Origin: Bacteroidales bacterium UBA3810
GTDB taxonomy: Bacteria; Bacteroidota; Bacteroidia; Bacteroidales; Paludibacteraceae
Assembly: GCA_002368645.1 (NCBI GenBank)
Contig: DFEE01000006.1
Coordinates: 1-64,000, forward strand
Direction: 5' to 3'
Length of the DNA stretch: 64,000 nt
In this document: positions 43,568 through 53,574 of the stretch, piece after piece
Layout of the letters: every line of letters begins with the position of its first letter
Numbering within the stretch: the stretch's first letter is position 1
Notes under the pieces: model-generated
Seen by the model: only the letters and a program-made list of their open reading frames with translations
The model's database searches: none
What the model was told of the DNA's origin: nothing
Program-made: the position numbers and the translations under genes

Positions 43568-45411
43568 TTAATGACGAAAACTATAATAGGAGGTATGTTA
43601 TAAGTGCTTTCGTTGTATTGGTGGTGCTTATCTATATAACACGCCTTTTCATGTTGCAGATAGTGGACCAAGCCAGTCGGGAAAGGGCTGATTCCAATGC
43701 TTTGGTGAGACAACCTGTTTACCCGTCTCGCGGACTTATTTATGATCGCAACGGCGAATTATTGGTCTTTAATCAGCCGATATACGAAATAACCATGATT
43801 CTAAGGGAAATGCGACACGGTTTTGATACCATTGCCTTTTGTCAGTCTATGCACATAACGACGACTGAATTTGAAGAACGGATTAAAGCCTTTTCCGATA
43901 AGAAAAAGAATAGAGGTTTCAGCCGCTATACGCCGCAGGTCTTTATGAGCCAATTATCGAAAGAAGATATTGCAGACCTTCAGGAAAACCTCTATCGCTA
44001 TAAAGGGGTCGGTATCCGTAAACGCACACTCCGTGATTACGCTTACCAATCATCATCTCATGTTCTGGGCTCGGTAGGTGAGATAAGCGCCGCGGATTTG
44101 GAGAAAGATAATTACTACCAATTGGGAGATTATATAGGTCGTGACGGTATTGAAAGGACGTATGAGAAGGAGTTGAGGGGCGAAAAGGGTGTTGAAGTTT
44201 TGATGCGTGATGCCCGCGGACGTATTCAGGGCTCCTATCGGGAAGGTGAAATGGATATCCCCGCTGAGAGTGGTAAGAACTTAACATTGACCATTGATAT
44301 CCGATTACAGTTATTGGCAGAAGACCTTTTGCAAAATAAAATCGGTTCAGCTGTAGCAATAGAACCTAAAACGGGGGAAATCTTAGCGATGGTTTCTTCG
44401 CCCAATTGGAACCCTGCCCAATTGGTCGGACGTGAGCGTTCCGCCAACTATAATAACTTGCTCAATGACCCGAATAAACCCCTAATGAATAGGGCAACGC
44501 AAGCTCTTTATCCTCCCGGTTCTACGTTCAAACTCCTTCAAGCGTTGACCGCCTTGCAGGAAAAAGGAATCACGGAAAGTTCCATTTATCCTTGTAACGG
44601 CCCCCAATCGCTTCCCATTAAATGTACGCATCACCACGGCTCACCGGTTGATCTTGAAGAGGCCATCGAGCAGTCTTGTAACCCGTATTTCTGGTTGGCT
44701 TTCCAGAGCAATATGCAGAAAGAAGGTTATGGAACTGATAATATGACCTTCCGCGCTCGTTACGAGCAGTGGCGAGAAGATATATGTTCATTCGGCTTAG
44801 GGGATAAATTTGAGAACACAGACCTTAGTGAGCAATCGGCGGGTTCTATCCCGACAACAGCCTATTATGATAAGTATTATGGCAAAACGGGTTGGAAAGC
44901 CCTTACTATACGGTCTCTTTCTATCGGGCAAGGGGAGATTCTCGTTACACCAATGCAACTTGCCAATGAGGCTGCTGCTATAGCCAATAAAGGCTACTAT
45001 TTCACCCCGCATCTGAATAAAAATATGCCGTTCAATACAGCGAAACATGTAACCAATGTTGAGGCGCACTATTTCGATATCGTGCATCGTGGCATGCATC
45101 GCATGATGACAGCCGGAACCGGTAGATATAATAACATAGATACTCTTATGATGTGTGGTAAGACAGGGACGGCGCAGAACCCGCATGGTAAGGATCATGC
45201 TATTTATATCGGCTTTGCCCCTATGGATAACCCTCAGATTGCCGTTGCCGTCGTGGTCGAAAACGCCGGTTTTGGTGCTACATGGGCTGCCCCGGTCGGA
45301 TCGCTCATGATGGAGCTATACTTGACGGACACAATTACCCGCCCTTGGGTGGTTAAACGATTGGAGGACGCTGATTTTATTCACCCCGCTAAAGTGGAGG
45401 TTACCCCATGA
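43564..45411 (+). CDS. mrdA: penicillin-binding protein 2
   Basis: A 615-residue transpeptidase of the elongation complex. An N-terminal membrane anchor (about 11-31) is followed by the pedestal with RGLIYDRNGELL near 57 and the transpeptidase domain with catalytic Ser320 (GSTFKLL) and the KTG triad at Lys533 (CGKTGTAQNP). It crosslinks peptidoglycan along the rod and is a beta-lactam target. It overlaps rodA by four bases. Confidence 0.97.
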   Translation: MINDENYNRRYVISAFVVLVVLIYITRLFMLQIVDQASRERADSNALVRQPVYPSRGLIYDRNGELLVFNQPIYEITMILREMRHGFDTIAFCQSMHITTTEFEERIKAFSDKKKNRGFSRYTPQVFMSQLSKEDIADLQENLYRYKGVGIRKRTLRDYAYQSSSHVLGSVGEISAADLEKDNYYQLGDYIGRDGIERTYEKELRGEKGVEVLMRDARGRIQGSYREGEMDIPAESGKNLTLTIDIRLQLLAEDLLQNKIGSAVAIEPKTGEILAMVSSPNWNPAQLVGRERSANYNNLLNDPNKPLMNRATQALYPPGSTFKLLQALTALQEKGITESSIYPCNGPQSLPIKCTHHHGSPVDLEEAIEQSCNPYFWLAFQSNMQKEGYGTDNMTFRARYEQWREDICSFGLGDKFENTDLSEQSAGSIPTTAYYDKYYGKTGWKALTIRSLSIGQGEILVTPMQLANEAAAIANKGYYFTPHLNKNMPFNTAKHVTNVEAHYFDIVHRGMHRMMTAGTGRYNNIDTLMMCGKTGTAQNPHGKDHAIYIGFAPMDNPQIAVAVVVENAGFGATWAAPVGSLMMELYLTDTITRPWVVKRLEDADFIHPAKVEVTP

Positions 45412-46673
45412 CCCGTAATGGTTCAATATGGCAAAATATAGACTGGTGGACAGTTGCGATGTTCGCAGCGTTGTGCATCTTTGGATGGCTCAATATCTAC
45501 GGCGCTTCCTATAACTATGACCAAACATCTATGTTCGATTTTCATAATCGGGCAGGAAAGCAATTTGTATGGATGATAACATCCGTTTTCATCGGCATAA
45601 TTGTACTCTTGATAGATAGTAAATTTTATGATTTGTCAGCATATTATCTTTACGGATTTATGCTGCTTTTATTGCTCGCGACACCTCTCTTTACGCATGA
45701 TATCAAAGGCTCTTATTCCTGGATTATTCTTGGACCGGTAAGTTTCCAACCGGCTGAGTTTGCCAAATGTATTACTGCGTTAGCTGTTGCGAAATTTATG
45801 GGGCGATATGAATATAAATATCGAACGTGGCGTGACCTTGTAGTGCCGGCGGCGTTAATCGGTGTTCCTATGCTTGTTATTATGGTGTGGCAGCGAGAAA
45901 CAGGAACGGCATTGGTATTCTCCTCTTTCATGCTTATGTTTTATCGTCAGGGAATGTCCGGTTGGGTACTTGTTGTGGCGGTTTTAGCTGCACTATTCTT
46001 CATTATCGTAATCCGATTCGGTTTCTTGTCTGCGGCGGTAATCATGGTGGTTTTGTATGCTGTTATGGTGTGGCGCACATGGAAACGAAGTAGAACCGCT
46101 AAATGGTGGTTGACCTTAGCGCTATTTCTGTTCTTAGGTTATGCCGGAGCTTGCAATTTTGCCTTCGAAAAAATCCTCCAGCCCCACCAGCGTACGCGTA
46201 TTGAGGTTTTGTTAGGTATGAAGGACGACCCGCAGGGAGCCGGCTATAATGTTATGCAGTCTAAAATTGCTATTGGCTCAGGAGGCTTCTTTGGCAAAGG
46301 ATATCTGCAGGGCACACAAACTAAATTGCATTATGTTCCCGAGCAGGATACGGACTTTATCTTTTGTACTGTCGGAGAAGAATGGGGATTTGTTGGTGCG
46401 GCCTGCACCCTGCTATTATACCTCGCGCTTATCTTACGAATAATTTCCCTGGCGGAGAGACAGCGAGATATGTTTAGCCGTATTTATGCCTATATTGTGG
46501 CGGGTGTGCTGTTCTTCCATGTGACAATCAATGTGGGAATGGTGCTCGGATTATTACCGGTGATTGGTATCCCGTTGCCGTTCTTCAGTTATGGAGGTAG
46601 CTCGTTGTGGGGATTTACATTACTACTCTTTATCTTATTGCGCTTAGACGCAGCACGTGTTGAAAAATTATGA
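45408..46673 (+). CDS. rodA: rod shape-determining protein RodA
   Basis: The 421-residue SEDS-family glycan polymerase has about ten membrane segments. The conserved end, PFFSYGGSSLWG, and the loop QRETGTALV carrying the functionally important residues are visible. It works with the product of mrdA directly upstream. The end overlaps the open frame of the next gene, but the lipoprotein start lies beyond it. Confidence 0.97.
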   Translation: MTRNGSIWQNIDWWTVAMFAALCIFGWLNIYGASYNYDQTSMFDFHNRAGKQFVWMITSVFIGIIVLLIDSKFYDLSAYYLYGFMLLLLLATPLFTHDIKGSYSWIILGPVSFQPAEFAKCITALAVAKFMGRYEYKYRTWRDLVVPAALIGVPMLVIMVWQRETGTALVFSSFMLMFYRQGMSGWVLVVAVLAALFFIIVIRFGFLSAAVIMVVLYAVMVWRTWKRSRTAKWWLTLALFLFLGYAGACNFAFEKILQPHQRTRIEVLLGMKDDPQGAGYNVMQSKIAIGSGGFFGKGYLQGTQTKLHYVPEQDTDFIFCTVGEEWGFVGAACTLLLYLALILRIISLAERQRDMFSRIYAYIVAGVLFFHVTINVGMVLGLLPVIGIPLPFFSYGGSSLWGFTLLLFILLRLDAARVEKL

Positions 46674-46695
46674 TGAAATTAAACTATATGTACGT

Positions 46696-47391
46696 ATGAA
46701 TAGAAAATTATTACTAATCTTATCAGCTATCCTGTGTGGCTTGAGTTCTTGCGGACTTAATGTCGCGACCCAAGAGGAAGAGGATATGGCTGCCGGAAGA
46801 ATTTATGCTCTTGAAAAAGGTGTGGTGACCTATAATAACGGAATCGTGCTCACCTTCTGTGATTATGGACACAAACAACGATTAGATTATATCTACTGTG
46901 ATTCTGTGCATTTTTTAAGTATTAATCGGGATTCTTATGTAGTGAACACCGACAAAAATGTATATTATCAAATTCCTAATGCTTCCTATTTTACCGGTAT
47001 GGCGGAGCGGGAGGACTATCTTCATCTTGACGCTAAGTATAAAGAGGATACCATTACTTTTGCGGGGGTGACATGCAGACTCTTTACTAATCGTACTGCC
47101 CAAACGGAGGAAGCGTCCTATAGGCGTATCCGAATGTACGACAATAAAAAAACGCCCTCCACCTTTGACTTGAGTACCAATAAAGCCTTTCACAATCTTT
47201 ATGCTCAAACCATTACCACGGATATAGAGACATATTGGAATATGTCCGTTGATGCTATTTTTGCTCTGGCAAATACCGATATTTATAACTACTATCCGAC
47301 GGCGTATCTTGATGCCGTATGGGAAATTTCTTGGTGGATTCTTTGGGCAACGAGGTTTGACGAATATAGCGAAGAGGAGACTTGGTTATGA
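46696..47391 (+). CDS. lipoprotein of unknown function in the rod operon
   Basis: A 231-residue lipoprotein from ATG 46696 (MNRKLLLILSAILCGLSSC). The lipobox LSSC gives a lipidated Cys at about 19. An in-frame ATG at 46657 inside rodA would hide the signal sequence. The mature part is mixed alpha/beta with many Tyr and Asp and no known motif. Co-transcription with rodA and the overlap with the following gene (ATGA, 47388-47391) suggest an envelope role. Confidence 0.7.
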   Translation: MNRKLLLILSAILCGLSSCGLNVATQEEEDMAAGRIYALEKGVVTYNNGIVLTFCDYGHKQRLDYIYCDSVHFLSINRDSYVVNTDKNVYYQIPNASYFTGMAEREDYLHLDAKYKEDTITFAGVTCRLFTNRTAQTEEASYRRIRMYDNKKTPSTFDLSTNKAFHNLYAQTITTDIETYWNMSVDAIFALANTDIYNYYPTAYLDAVWEISWWILWATRFDEYSEEETWL

Positions 47392-47957
47392 AGAAAATAA
47401 TTTTATTAACATTATTGTTCATGTCGTTATTGCCTCTTGAGGCACAGTTTGTACAACCTGTTGAGTCGCCCTTAATGCCCCGCACAACGAGGGTTGGCAA
47501 CCGTTATTATGTCAATAATGAGGTTATGCGTATGAGAGCCTACGAGGGTTATCTAAAGAACACCTGCCCTGAAGCCTATGGACTGTTCCATAACGGGCGC
47601 ACATTGATGATTGCCGGATGGACTTGTTTCGGTGTCGGTGGCGGATTATTGGTCACCGGAATACCCTTCTTGCTATCGACCTTAGTCTATGCTGTACCGA
47701 GTATCGGTACTTATATCGGTATGCCATCGCCATCGCAGGTCCAGTCTATTGTGCATTGTCGAGTGGGATGTTTTTTAGCACTTGGAGGTGCAGCCGGATT
47801 GATTGCTTCGCTTCCGCTCCTTAAGATTGGATATAACCGCATGCACGGTGCCGCTAAGGTCTATAATGCTAAAGCCTGTGAGAATGCACCCACCTATTGG
47901 ACCTTATCGGCTGCAAGCCCTGCAGGAGTTGGCGCTACGCTCAACTTCTACTTTTAA
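47388..47957 (+). CDS. secreted membrane protein of unknown function
   Basis: A 189-residue protein with a signal peptide (MKKIILLTLLFMSLLPLEAQ) and two further hydrophobic, glycine-rich segments (about 70-95 and 115-140, LALGGAAGLIASLPLL). It ends in a beta-like GVGATLNFYF. This mix of helices and a terminal aromatic is seen in small envelope proteins of Bacteroidota. The start at 47388 overlaps the lipoprotein stop. The function is not recognisable. Confidence 0.65.
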   Translation: MKKIILLTLLFMSLLPLEAQFVQPVESPLMPRTTRVGNRYYVNNEVMRMRAYEGYLKNTCPEAYGLFHNGRTLMIAGWTCFGVGGGLLVTGIPFLLSTLVYAVPSIGTYIGMPSPSQVQSIVHCRVGCFLALGGAAGLIASLPLLKIGYNRMHGAAKVYNAKACENAPTYWTLSAASPAGVGATLNFYF

Positions 47958-47990
47958 AAACTGAACTTACTTTAAATCCAAATACCTATT

Positions 47991-49598
47991 ATGAAAAACC
48001 ATTCTATCTTTTGTCGTATCCGTTTTTGTGGATTTATGGTTGCACTCCTCTATGCGCAGAGCATTATAGCGCAGAGTGATACAACTGAAATCATCACAAA
48101 AGCGCGTCAGTTAGAAAGAGCAACTACCTCCGAGAAATCTTTCCCTTTGGATGAAACGGAGGAAATGAAGAGGTTGCCGGATAGTTTAGTACAGGTGGAG
48201 ATAACCACTATCCACTATTTTGTGGATACATTAACTCGCATCATCAGTACACCTGACAGTGTCGCTATGCAGCGCGAGGAAATTATCTACACAGACTCTT
48301 CTGATACACGTGGACATTATGTGCAAGCGTATGCCGGACTTGGCTATGGTTCGTTGGGTTATCGCTTCAATAACCTGCAAGGCAGTACAACCGGTGGCTT
48401 TGTTAGTGGTCTGCTGCAAGCACAATACGCCTATTTTTTCCATCCCAATTGGGGTGTAGGAGCCGGATTATGGTTCACGAATTATACTTCTACGGCGCAC
48501 TTGAGAGGGGACTATACATGGTCTCGTCAAACGGATACCGATTTGGAACAGAATTACGACCATACGGCACATATTAATCGATGGAATGAACGTCAGACAA
48601 TTTATAATCTCGGCATACCTCTTTCCATCCAATACCGTAAAATGTTTGATGAGAAGCCCGTGGGAATCTTTGCCTCTGTAGGGTTGGCTCCTTCCTTTAG
48701 TCTGGGCACTTCTTATCGGGTCTTGGACGGAGAGATTAATCATAGCGGCTACTATCCCGCTTGGGACTTAACATTAAGTGAACTGCACGAGTTCGGGACT
48801 AAAGATTATCGCAATGACCCGCACTCAAAGGGTGTGATTGCTGTCCGCCCGCAAATAGCTATCTTCGCTGACTTAGGAGCTCTTTTGCCTATGACAAAAC
48901 AGATAGACCTCTTCCTCGGCGGATATTTCCATTGCGCCTTAAATGATGCTAATAATTCTACCAAAACACCTTTAGGCTGGAGGGATGAGACCTTTACTTT
49001 CATGGATGAATATAAAAGCAGTTATGCGCTCAATGAAACCTCTGCCTCTCATCCTTGGGAGGTCGGAGTTAAGGTCGGTGTTCACTGGCATTACATTGCG
49101 CCTGACAAACATAATATCATTGATTACTTCGACTATTTCACGCGTCGAGACACCACGGTCGAGACTTTGTCGCGTTTGGACACTATTTATACTACGCGTA
49201 TAGACACCTTAACACGCAGACATATCGTTGAAGCGGCTAAAAAAGTCGAGAAATTCAATAAGATTTACTTCGCGCTCAGCAGTTACGAATTGACCCATGA
49301 GGTGCAACAGTACCTATCATCTATTGTTAGTATCTTGAATGATGTTCCGGATGCTAAAATCTCTATTGACGGACACGCCTCTGCGGAAGGACAAGTTGAG
49401 TTCAATGAGATTCTTGCTTATAACCGGGCGCAAGCCGTCGCGCAGTATTTGATACAGCACGGATTGGATGAAGAACGCGTCATCGTATTAGGGCACGGCT
49501 CACTTATTCCTAATGATGAAAATGTCAACCACGAATTGCCGCTTGACAGACGTGTTGAAGTGAAAGTTGTTATGAATCAAAGTCAAATACAAAAATAG
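47991..49598 (+). CDS. OmpA-family outer-membrane protein
   Basis: A 535-residue protein. A signal peptide (about 1-28) is followed by a beta-barrel of about 100-380 residues with alternating aromatic strands. A short linker leads to a C-terminal OmpA peptidoglycan-binding domain (about 425-530) with DGHASAEGQVEFNEILAYNR and the LDRRVEVKV end. It anchors the outer membrane to the wall, which fits its place behind the rod genes. The protein is longer than E. coli OmpA because of a bigger barrel. Confidence 0.9.
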   Translation: MKNHSIFCRIRFCGFMVALLYAQSIIAQSDTTEIITKARQLERATTSEKSFPLDETEEMKRLPDSLVQVEITTIHYFVDTLTRIISTPDSVAMQREEIIYTDSSDTRGHYVQAYAGLGYGSLGYRFNNLQGSTTGGFVSGLLQAQYAYFFHPNWGVGAGLWFTNYTSTAHLRGDYTWSRQTDTDLEQNYDHTAHINRWNERQTIYNLGIPLSIQYRKMFDEKPVGIFASVGLAPSFSLGTSYRVLDGEINHSGYYPAWDLTLSELHEFGTKDYRNDPHSKGVIAVRPQIAIFADLGALLPMTKQIDLFLGGYFHCALNDANNSTKTPLGWRDETFTFMDEYKSSYALNETSASHPWEVGVKVGVHWHYIAPDKHNIIDYFDYFTRRDTTVETLSRLDTIYTTRIDTLTRRHIVEAAKKVEKFNKIYFALSSYELTHEVQQYLSSIVSILNDVPDAKISIDGHASAEGQVEFNEILAYNRAQAVAQYLIQHGLDEERVIVLGHGSLIPNDENVNHELPLDRRVEVKVVMNQSQIQK

Positions 49599-49602
49599 GA
49601 GG
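49597..49602 (+). promoter_or_regulatory. strong Shine-Dalgarno sequence
   Basis: AGGAGG, seven bases before the ATG of the 1,244-residue T9SS gene and overlapping the stop of the OmpA gene. No other gene here shows so good a match. Bacteroidota rarely use such sequences. Confidence 0.6.
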
Positions 49603-49609
49603 TCTGATT

Positions 49610-52600
49610 ATGAAAACTATGAAATATATAACCATTATACTATTGATGCTTGTAACTGCCACCATCACGGCTCGTAATTATGTGGCGGGTGAAGATGTGT
49701 ATGTCAATGCCCAACAGGGCGATGTCATTGGCGACTGGTCCAAGGATAATGCTAATCTCTACATCTATTTCTACCACTCACAGCACCCTGACATCCATTT
49801 TTGGATGACCTTATCGCAGATTGGCACTTCTAAAATATATCATGGCACCATGCCCGCTGCAGCGACCTATGATTATGCCATTGTTGTCCGGGGTACTGCT
49901 CCCGATTGGGACCACAAATGGAATCAATCGGGGGATATTGATATCCCCGCGGATAAACAATGGAACTGCATCAACGATTTTGACGATGCTGAGCACCGCT
50001 GGAAAATATATAGTCCGGTAGCCGGCGCTTTGAATATTTTTGCGGCTCAAACGGCTGAGGAAGTGATGCATATCTGCCCTTCTGCCTTAGGGGGACCCTT
50101 GTCGTTGCGCCCTAAATTGAACGCTGCCAAAACGCAGTATGTCTATGATAATGTATATGCTCATGCATGGTATATTTCCACTAACGGTACAACATGGACT
50201 GCCATCAATACCTACGCCGGCACCCCACGTGATGATGAGCATTACACCGATAAAGACCTCTTTACGACCCTTCCTGCCTCTATCCCTGCGGGAGGTATTT
50301 ATTACTATCTCTACTCTGCCGACAAAACAGCCCGCCGGAAAGTGCATGTCATAGCGGATGCGCAAGACTGCGAATTGGATTGCTCGATTACCTCCTTCGA
50401 AACTGCCATTTCGGCTGTCAATGCAGACGATAATACCTATACCCTTGATGGCGTTGTCGCTTTTGGCGAACCCAATGGCTCGCTGGTTATCGAATGTGAC
50501 GGTCAAACCCTTGATATTCCTTCACCCAGGAGTCCGCAATGTTTCTCCCTTACCGGCGTGCCCGCAGCAACCGCTAATGGGGTCACAACTACTGCCAGAG
50601 CCTATTTCACAGGCAATGCCGCATGTGCTCAAGAGATTACCATTAATGTGCCAAATGCTACACAAGCCCTTGATATTGTGACTAAAAACATCCTTACCGG
50701 TGACCAAATCATTCTAAACCCCGTCAATGCCGACCCTAATAATGACTATGTTTGGATTGTGGATAACGTAGAGTATAGAAAATCTGATGGACAGGCGCAA
50801 GCTTATTCTGTACCGGCCTTTAATAATGACACAACAGCAACCTATGTTTACAAGGAATTTTATCCGATTAGTGGTACCATGAATGACATGATGACCAATG
50901 GCGGCTACGAATCCGCAGATGTTACTGTCTATGGTACTATGGGCTCAACGAGCAACATTAGTGATTACCTCTTCTGGGATAGGTATGACAATAGCACAAC
51001 GGATATTAATTTCTATGATAATGAGTCTATTAACCCGTGGATACATATCTCTCCTACCGATTCTGTACACAAGTACCGAACCAATGGTTTTGCAGTTGTG
51101 CAGAGTGCTCAGCATTTCTATCCGACATACGCTGATGTCCGACCGAGGGAAGGTAATTATTTTGCCCTCTTTGACGCTGCTACAGGAATAGAAGGTGGCA
51201 ATAAAAAGGCATGGTACGCTTCTACCGCTACCAATCCTGATTTAAAACTCAAGGCAGGAACTACCTATGTTCTTTCCTTCTGGGCAGCGAATATCAATAA
51301 CTATGGAGAAATGGACAACGCTGCACAATTTAAGTTCCGAATAGAGTACAATGGGCATACTTGGGAATCCGGTGTCCTTGATCTCGGTTCCGATGAGTAT
51401 CGCAATAATATCTGGCATCAACATTCGGAGACATTTTATGCCGATGAAAACTGCGATAATGTCACTATTTCCGTAGTTAATCTGAATACCAACACCCTGA
51501 ATATCGGTAATGATTTCGCCCTGGATGATATCCAGTTCCATGCTATCAGCAGTATCTCGCGTGTGGTTAAATCACAGCAGAAATTTACCGTCTATGCTCA
51601 TGAGCCTAAAATGACGGCCTTTACCGTTACGCCACAACCTCTTGCTTGTGATAGAGGACCTGAATACAGTATCAATATGCACCTCGAGTATAAAAATGCT
51701 AAAGGCCATATCATTATCAAAGATCTCACTACCGGCACGGAATATCCCGTCTCTGCTACTTCCACTACCAATGATGCGATGTTCAGCAAGGATACCACTA
51801 TTATTATCCCGTCCCTAACACCCGAGTTCCACCAATGGCAAGCGTATTTCTCCGCATGGCCGAGTGCCATGCTAGAGGCAGAAACACAAGCTCCGGCAGT
51901 TCCTCGCGTTTTGACACCTGCATCGTATCTCTTCTCGGAACCCGGCTGTAGCGATATTAGTACTAAACTGACCTTCAATCTGGATTACTGTTACCAGCAG
52001 GGGACATTTACCTATTGGGTCGATGACCTCCCCACTCAAACGGCTGACTTTACCCCATTGAGTAGAGACACACTGACTCTTAATCAATTGGAGTTTGATA
52101 GTATCCCTGCCGATGGTAAGGATAATCACATCCTGCACATCAGTTTTGATGGCGCCAATAGTTGTGTTAAGACATTCAATTTGCCCGCAGTCCCATTCTC
52201 CTATGTGATTGATGCACTGGAGATCACTTCTGATATTCCCGACATAGTACTTTGCAATACCGAAAGTTATGATGTTGTCCTTAAAGCGACGACACATTAC
52301 GATGCGACCGGACAAACGATGGTATTCTCTTATTCCGATAATGGCGACCAAAGCGCTACCGCTCTTGTGTCCGGAAAGATTGCGACTATAACCCTCACAC
52401 TTCATAATATCGACGACCCTGTCGAACACCCTGTTTATGCAGCCTTTGAGGCTAAACCGCTATGTACCCGTGAGAGTTCTGCTGCGATTATTGCTCCCCG
52501 GAGAGCATCATGTAATAAATGGAGGGACACTATTTGTACCGATGAGTCCTACAATAATCATGGATTAGACCTCTCTCCCATGCCTGCCGGTAAGTATGTC

Positions 52601-53344
52601 TATAAAATTGGCTTTAATGATTCCTTATGGCTTACAGTATATGATGTCCCAAGGATAACGCTTTCGCCAATCAGTCGTACATGTGATGACCAAACCGAAC
52701 TTCGTTTCCCCTATGAAGTGATTGACGGTACGCCCGACCGCTTTACTGTTTCGATAGACGGACAGGATTATAGTACGACTATTGACCAACAAGAGATTGT
52801 CGCCCCCCTCTCTCCTGATTGGCAAGCCGGGGATTATACAGCACTCATTTCAGTAGAAACAGACGGAATAAATTGTTCCTCAACCGAACAAGTAACCTTT
52901 ACCATTGCGGCTTCGAAACAGATGTTGCGCAAGTGGAATGATGTTCTTTTTATCGACAATAGTCAGGGACAATATACCACCTACCAATGGTATGAGAATG
53001 GTGCCGAGATGCAGGGGGAAACGCAGCAGTTCTTGTATAATCCGCAAGGCTTATTCGGTGTCTATTTTTGCCGGATGAATACAGTGGATAATCGAACTGT
53101 TTATACGTGCGAGCAACCTTTTGATGCAGTGCAGCGTAGCCGCGACTTAGTGCCTGCCGAGACTCCGCAACGAGTGCTTACTCTCTATGACGTTATGGGA
53201 CATGAATTGGAAAGACAGGTCGTGACAGAGCCGCTCAATACACCCGAGGCCATCCATTCCCTTTCTCATCGTTCCCCTGGCATCTACATCCTCACCATAC
53301 GCGAGGGTGAAGACTTGCAGGTAATGAAAGTGCGCGTACCATAG
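49610..53344 (+). CDS. large T9SS-secreted surface protein
   Basis: A 1,244-residue exported protein. A signal peptide (about 1-22) is followed by beta-rich domains. One at about 425-645 looks like a carbohydrate-binding jellyroll (REGNYFALFDAATG, LKAGTTYVLSFWAANINN, GNDFALDDIQFH). The end (VLTLYDVMGHELERQV, then PGIYILTIREG) is a type A T9SS sorting domain. It sits at the end of the rod/OmpA run, 12 bases after the previous stop, and has a clear Shine-Dalgarno sequence. The binding target is unknown. Confidence 0.85.
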   Translation: MKTMKYITIILLMLVTATITARNYVAGEDVYVNAQQGDVIGDWSKDNANLYIYFYHSQHPDIHFWMTLSQIGTSKIYHGTMPAAATYDYAIVVRGTAPDWDHKWNQSGDIDIPADKQWNCINDFDDAEHRWKIYSPVAGALNIFAAQTAEEVMHICPSALGGPLSLRPKLNAAKTQYVYDNVYAHAWYISTNGTTWTAINTYAGTPRDDEHYTDKDLFTTLPASIPAGGIYYYLYSADKTARRKVHVIADAQDCELDCSITSFETAISAVNADDNTYTLDGVVAFGEPNGSLVIECDGQTLDIPSPRSPQCFSLTGVPAATANGVTTTARAYFTGNAACAQEITINVPNATQALDIVTKNILTGDQIILNPVNADPNNDYVWIVDNVEYRKSDGQAQAYSVPAFNNDTTATYVYKEFYPISGTMNDMMTNGGYESADVTVYGTMGSTSNISDYLFWDRYDNSTTDINFYDNESINPWIHISPTDSVHKYRTNGFAVVQSAQHFYPTYADVRPREGNYFALFDAATGIEGGNKKAWYASTATNPDLKLKAGTTYVLSFWAANINNYGEMDNAAQFKFRIEYNGHTWESGVLDLGSDEYRNNIWHQHSETFYADENCDNVTISVVNLNTNTLNIGNDFALDDIQFHAISSISRVVKSQQKFTVYAHEPKMTAFTVTPQPLACDRGPEYSINMHLEYKNAKGHIIIKDLTTGTEYPVSATSTTNDAMFSKDTTIIIPSLTPEFHQWQAYFSAWPSAMLEAETQAPAVPRVLTPASYLFSEPGCSDISTKLTFNLDYCYQQGTFTYWVDDLPTQTADFTPLSRDTLTLNQLEFDSIPADGKDNHILHISFDGANSCVKTFNLPAVPFSYVIDALEITSDIPDIVLCNTESYDVVLKATTHYDATGQTMVFSYSDNGDQSATALVSGKIATITLTLHNIDDPVEHPVYAAFEAKPLCTRESSAAIIAPRRASCNKWRDTICTDESYNNHGLDLSPMPAGKYVYKIGFNDSLWLTVYDVPRITLSPISRTCDDQTELRFPYEVIDGTPDRFTVSIDGQDYSTTIDQQEIVAPLSPDWQAGDYTALISVETDGINCSSTEQVTFTIAASKQMLRKWNDVLFIDNSQGQYTTYQWYENGAEMQGETQQFLYNPQGLFGVYFCRMNTVDNRTVYTCEQPFDAVQRSRDLVPAETPQRVLTLYDVMGHELERQVVTEPLNTPEAIHSLSHRSPGIYILTIREGEDLQVMKVRVP

Positions 53345-53354
53345 AACAGCATTA

Positions 53355-53385
53355 GCCCGTGCCAAGGGGAATCTTGTGCATGGGC
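53355..53385 (+). terminator. hairpin after the 1,244-residue gene
   Basis: GCCCGTGCCAAG, loop GGGAAT, CTTG, one bulged T, GCATGGGC. It is a stable stem just beyond the stop, without a T run. Confidence 0.55.
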
Positions 53386-53390
53386 TCTTG

Positions 53391-53505
53391 CGTTCGAGTC
53401 GCCTCTTCTCGACACAAGGACAGCCAATTGGTTGTCCTTTTTGCTTGTCGACTCTCCCTTATCAGCCCGCGACCACCTTTATAGATCCGTTATGGATCCT
53501 TTATA
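53391..53505 (+). repeat. 115-bp repeat, copy B: tRNA-Pro 3' end without the rest of the tRNA
   Basis: It begins in the T-arm (CGTTCGAGTCGCC), continues with the 3' acceptor strand CTTCTCGA, then the terminator and the GGATCC tail. It is the same length as copy A, in opposite orientation, about 90% identical. The 5' two thirds of the tRNA are absent, so it is not a working tRNA. Confidence 0.9.
53416..53442 (+). terminator. terminator within repeat copy B
   Basis: AAGGACAGCC, loop AATT, GGTTGTCCTT and a T run. Compared with copy A, several base changes keep or improve pairing. It probably ends the 1,244-residue gene transcript. Confidence 0.85.
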
Positions 53506-53536
53506 AATCTCCTACCTTTCTTTTTACTTATATCGC

Positions 53537-53565
53537 CTCTCATATTACTATGTATGAGAGTTTTT
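53537..53565 (+). terminator. third hairpin with T run
   Basis: CTCTCATA, an 8-base loop, TATGAGAG, five T. A perfect stem with a T run on the plus strand. Confidence 0.7.
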
Positions 53566-53574
53566 ACTTTATGA

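Noticed and set aside
29882..53505. The repeat pair as attL/attR of a genomic island
   Set aside because: Integration would give direct, not inverted, copies. The enclosed genes are core functions, and no integrase is present.
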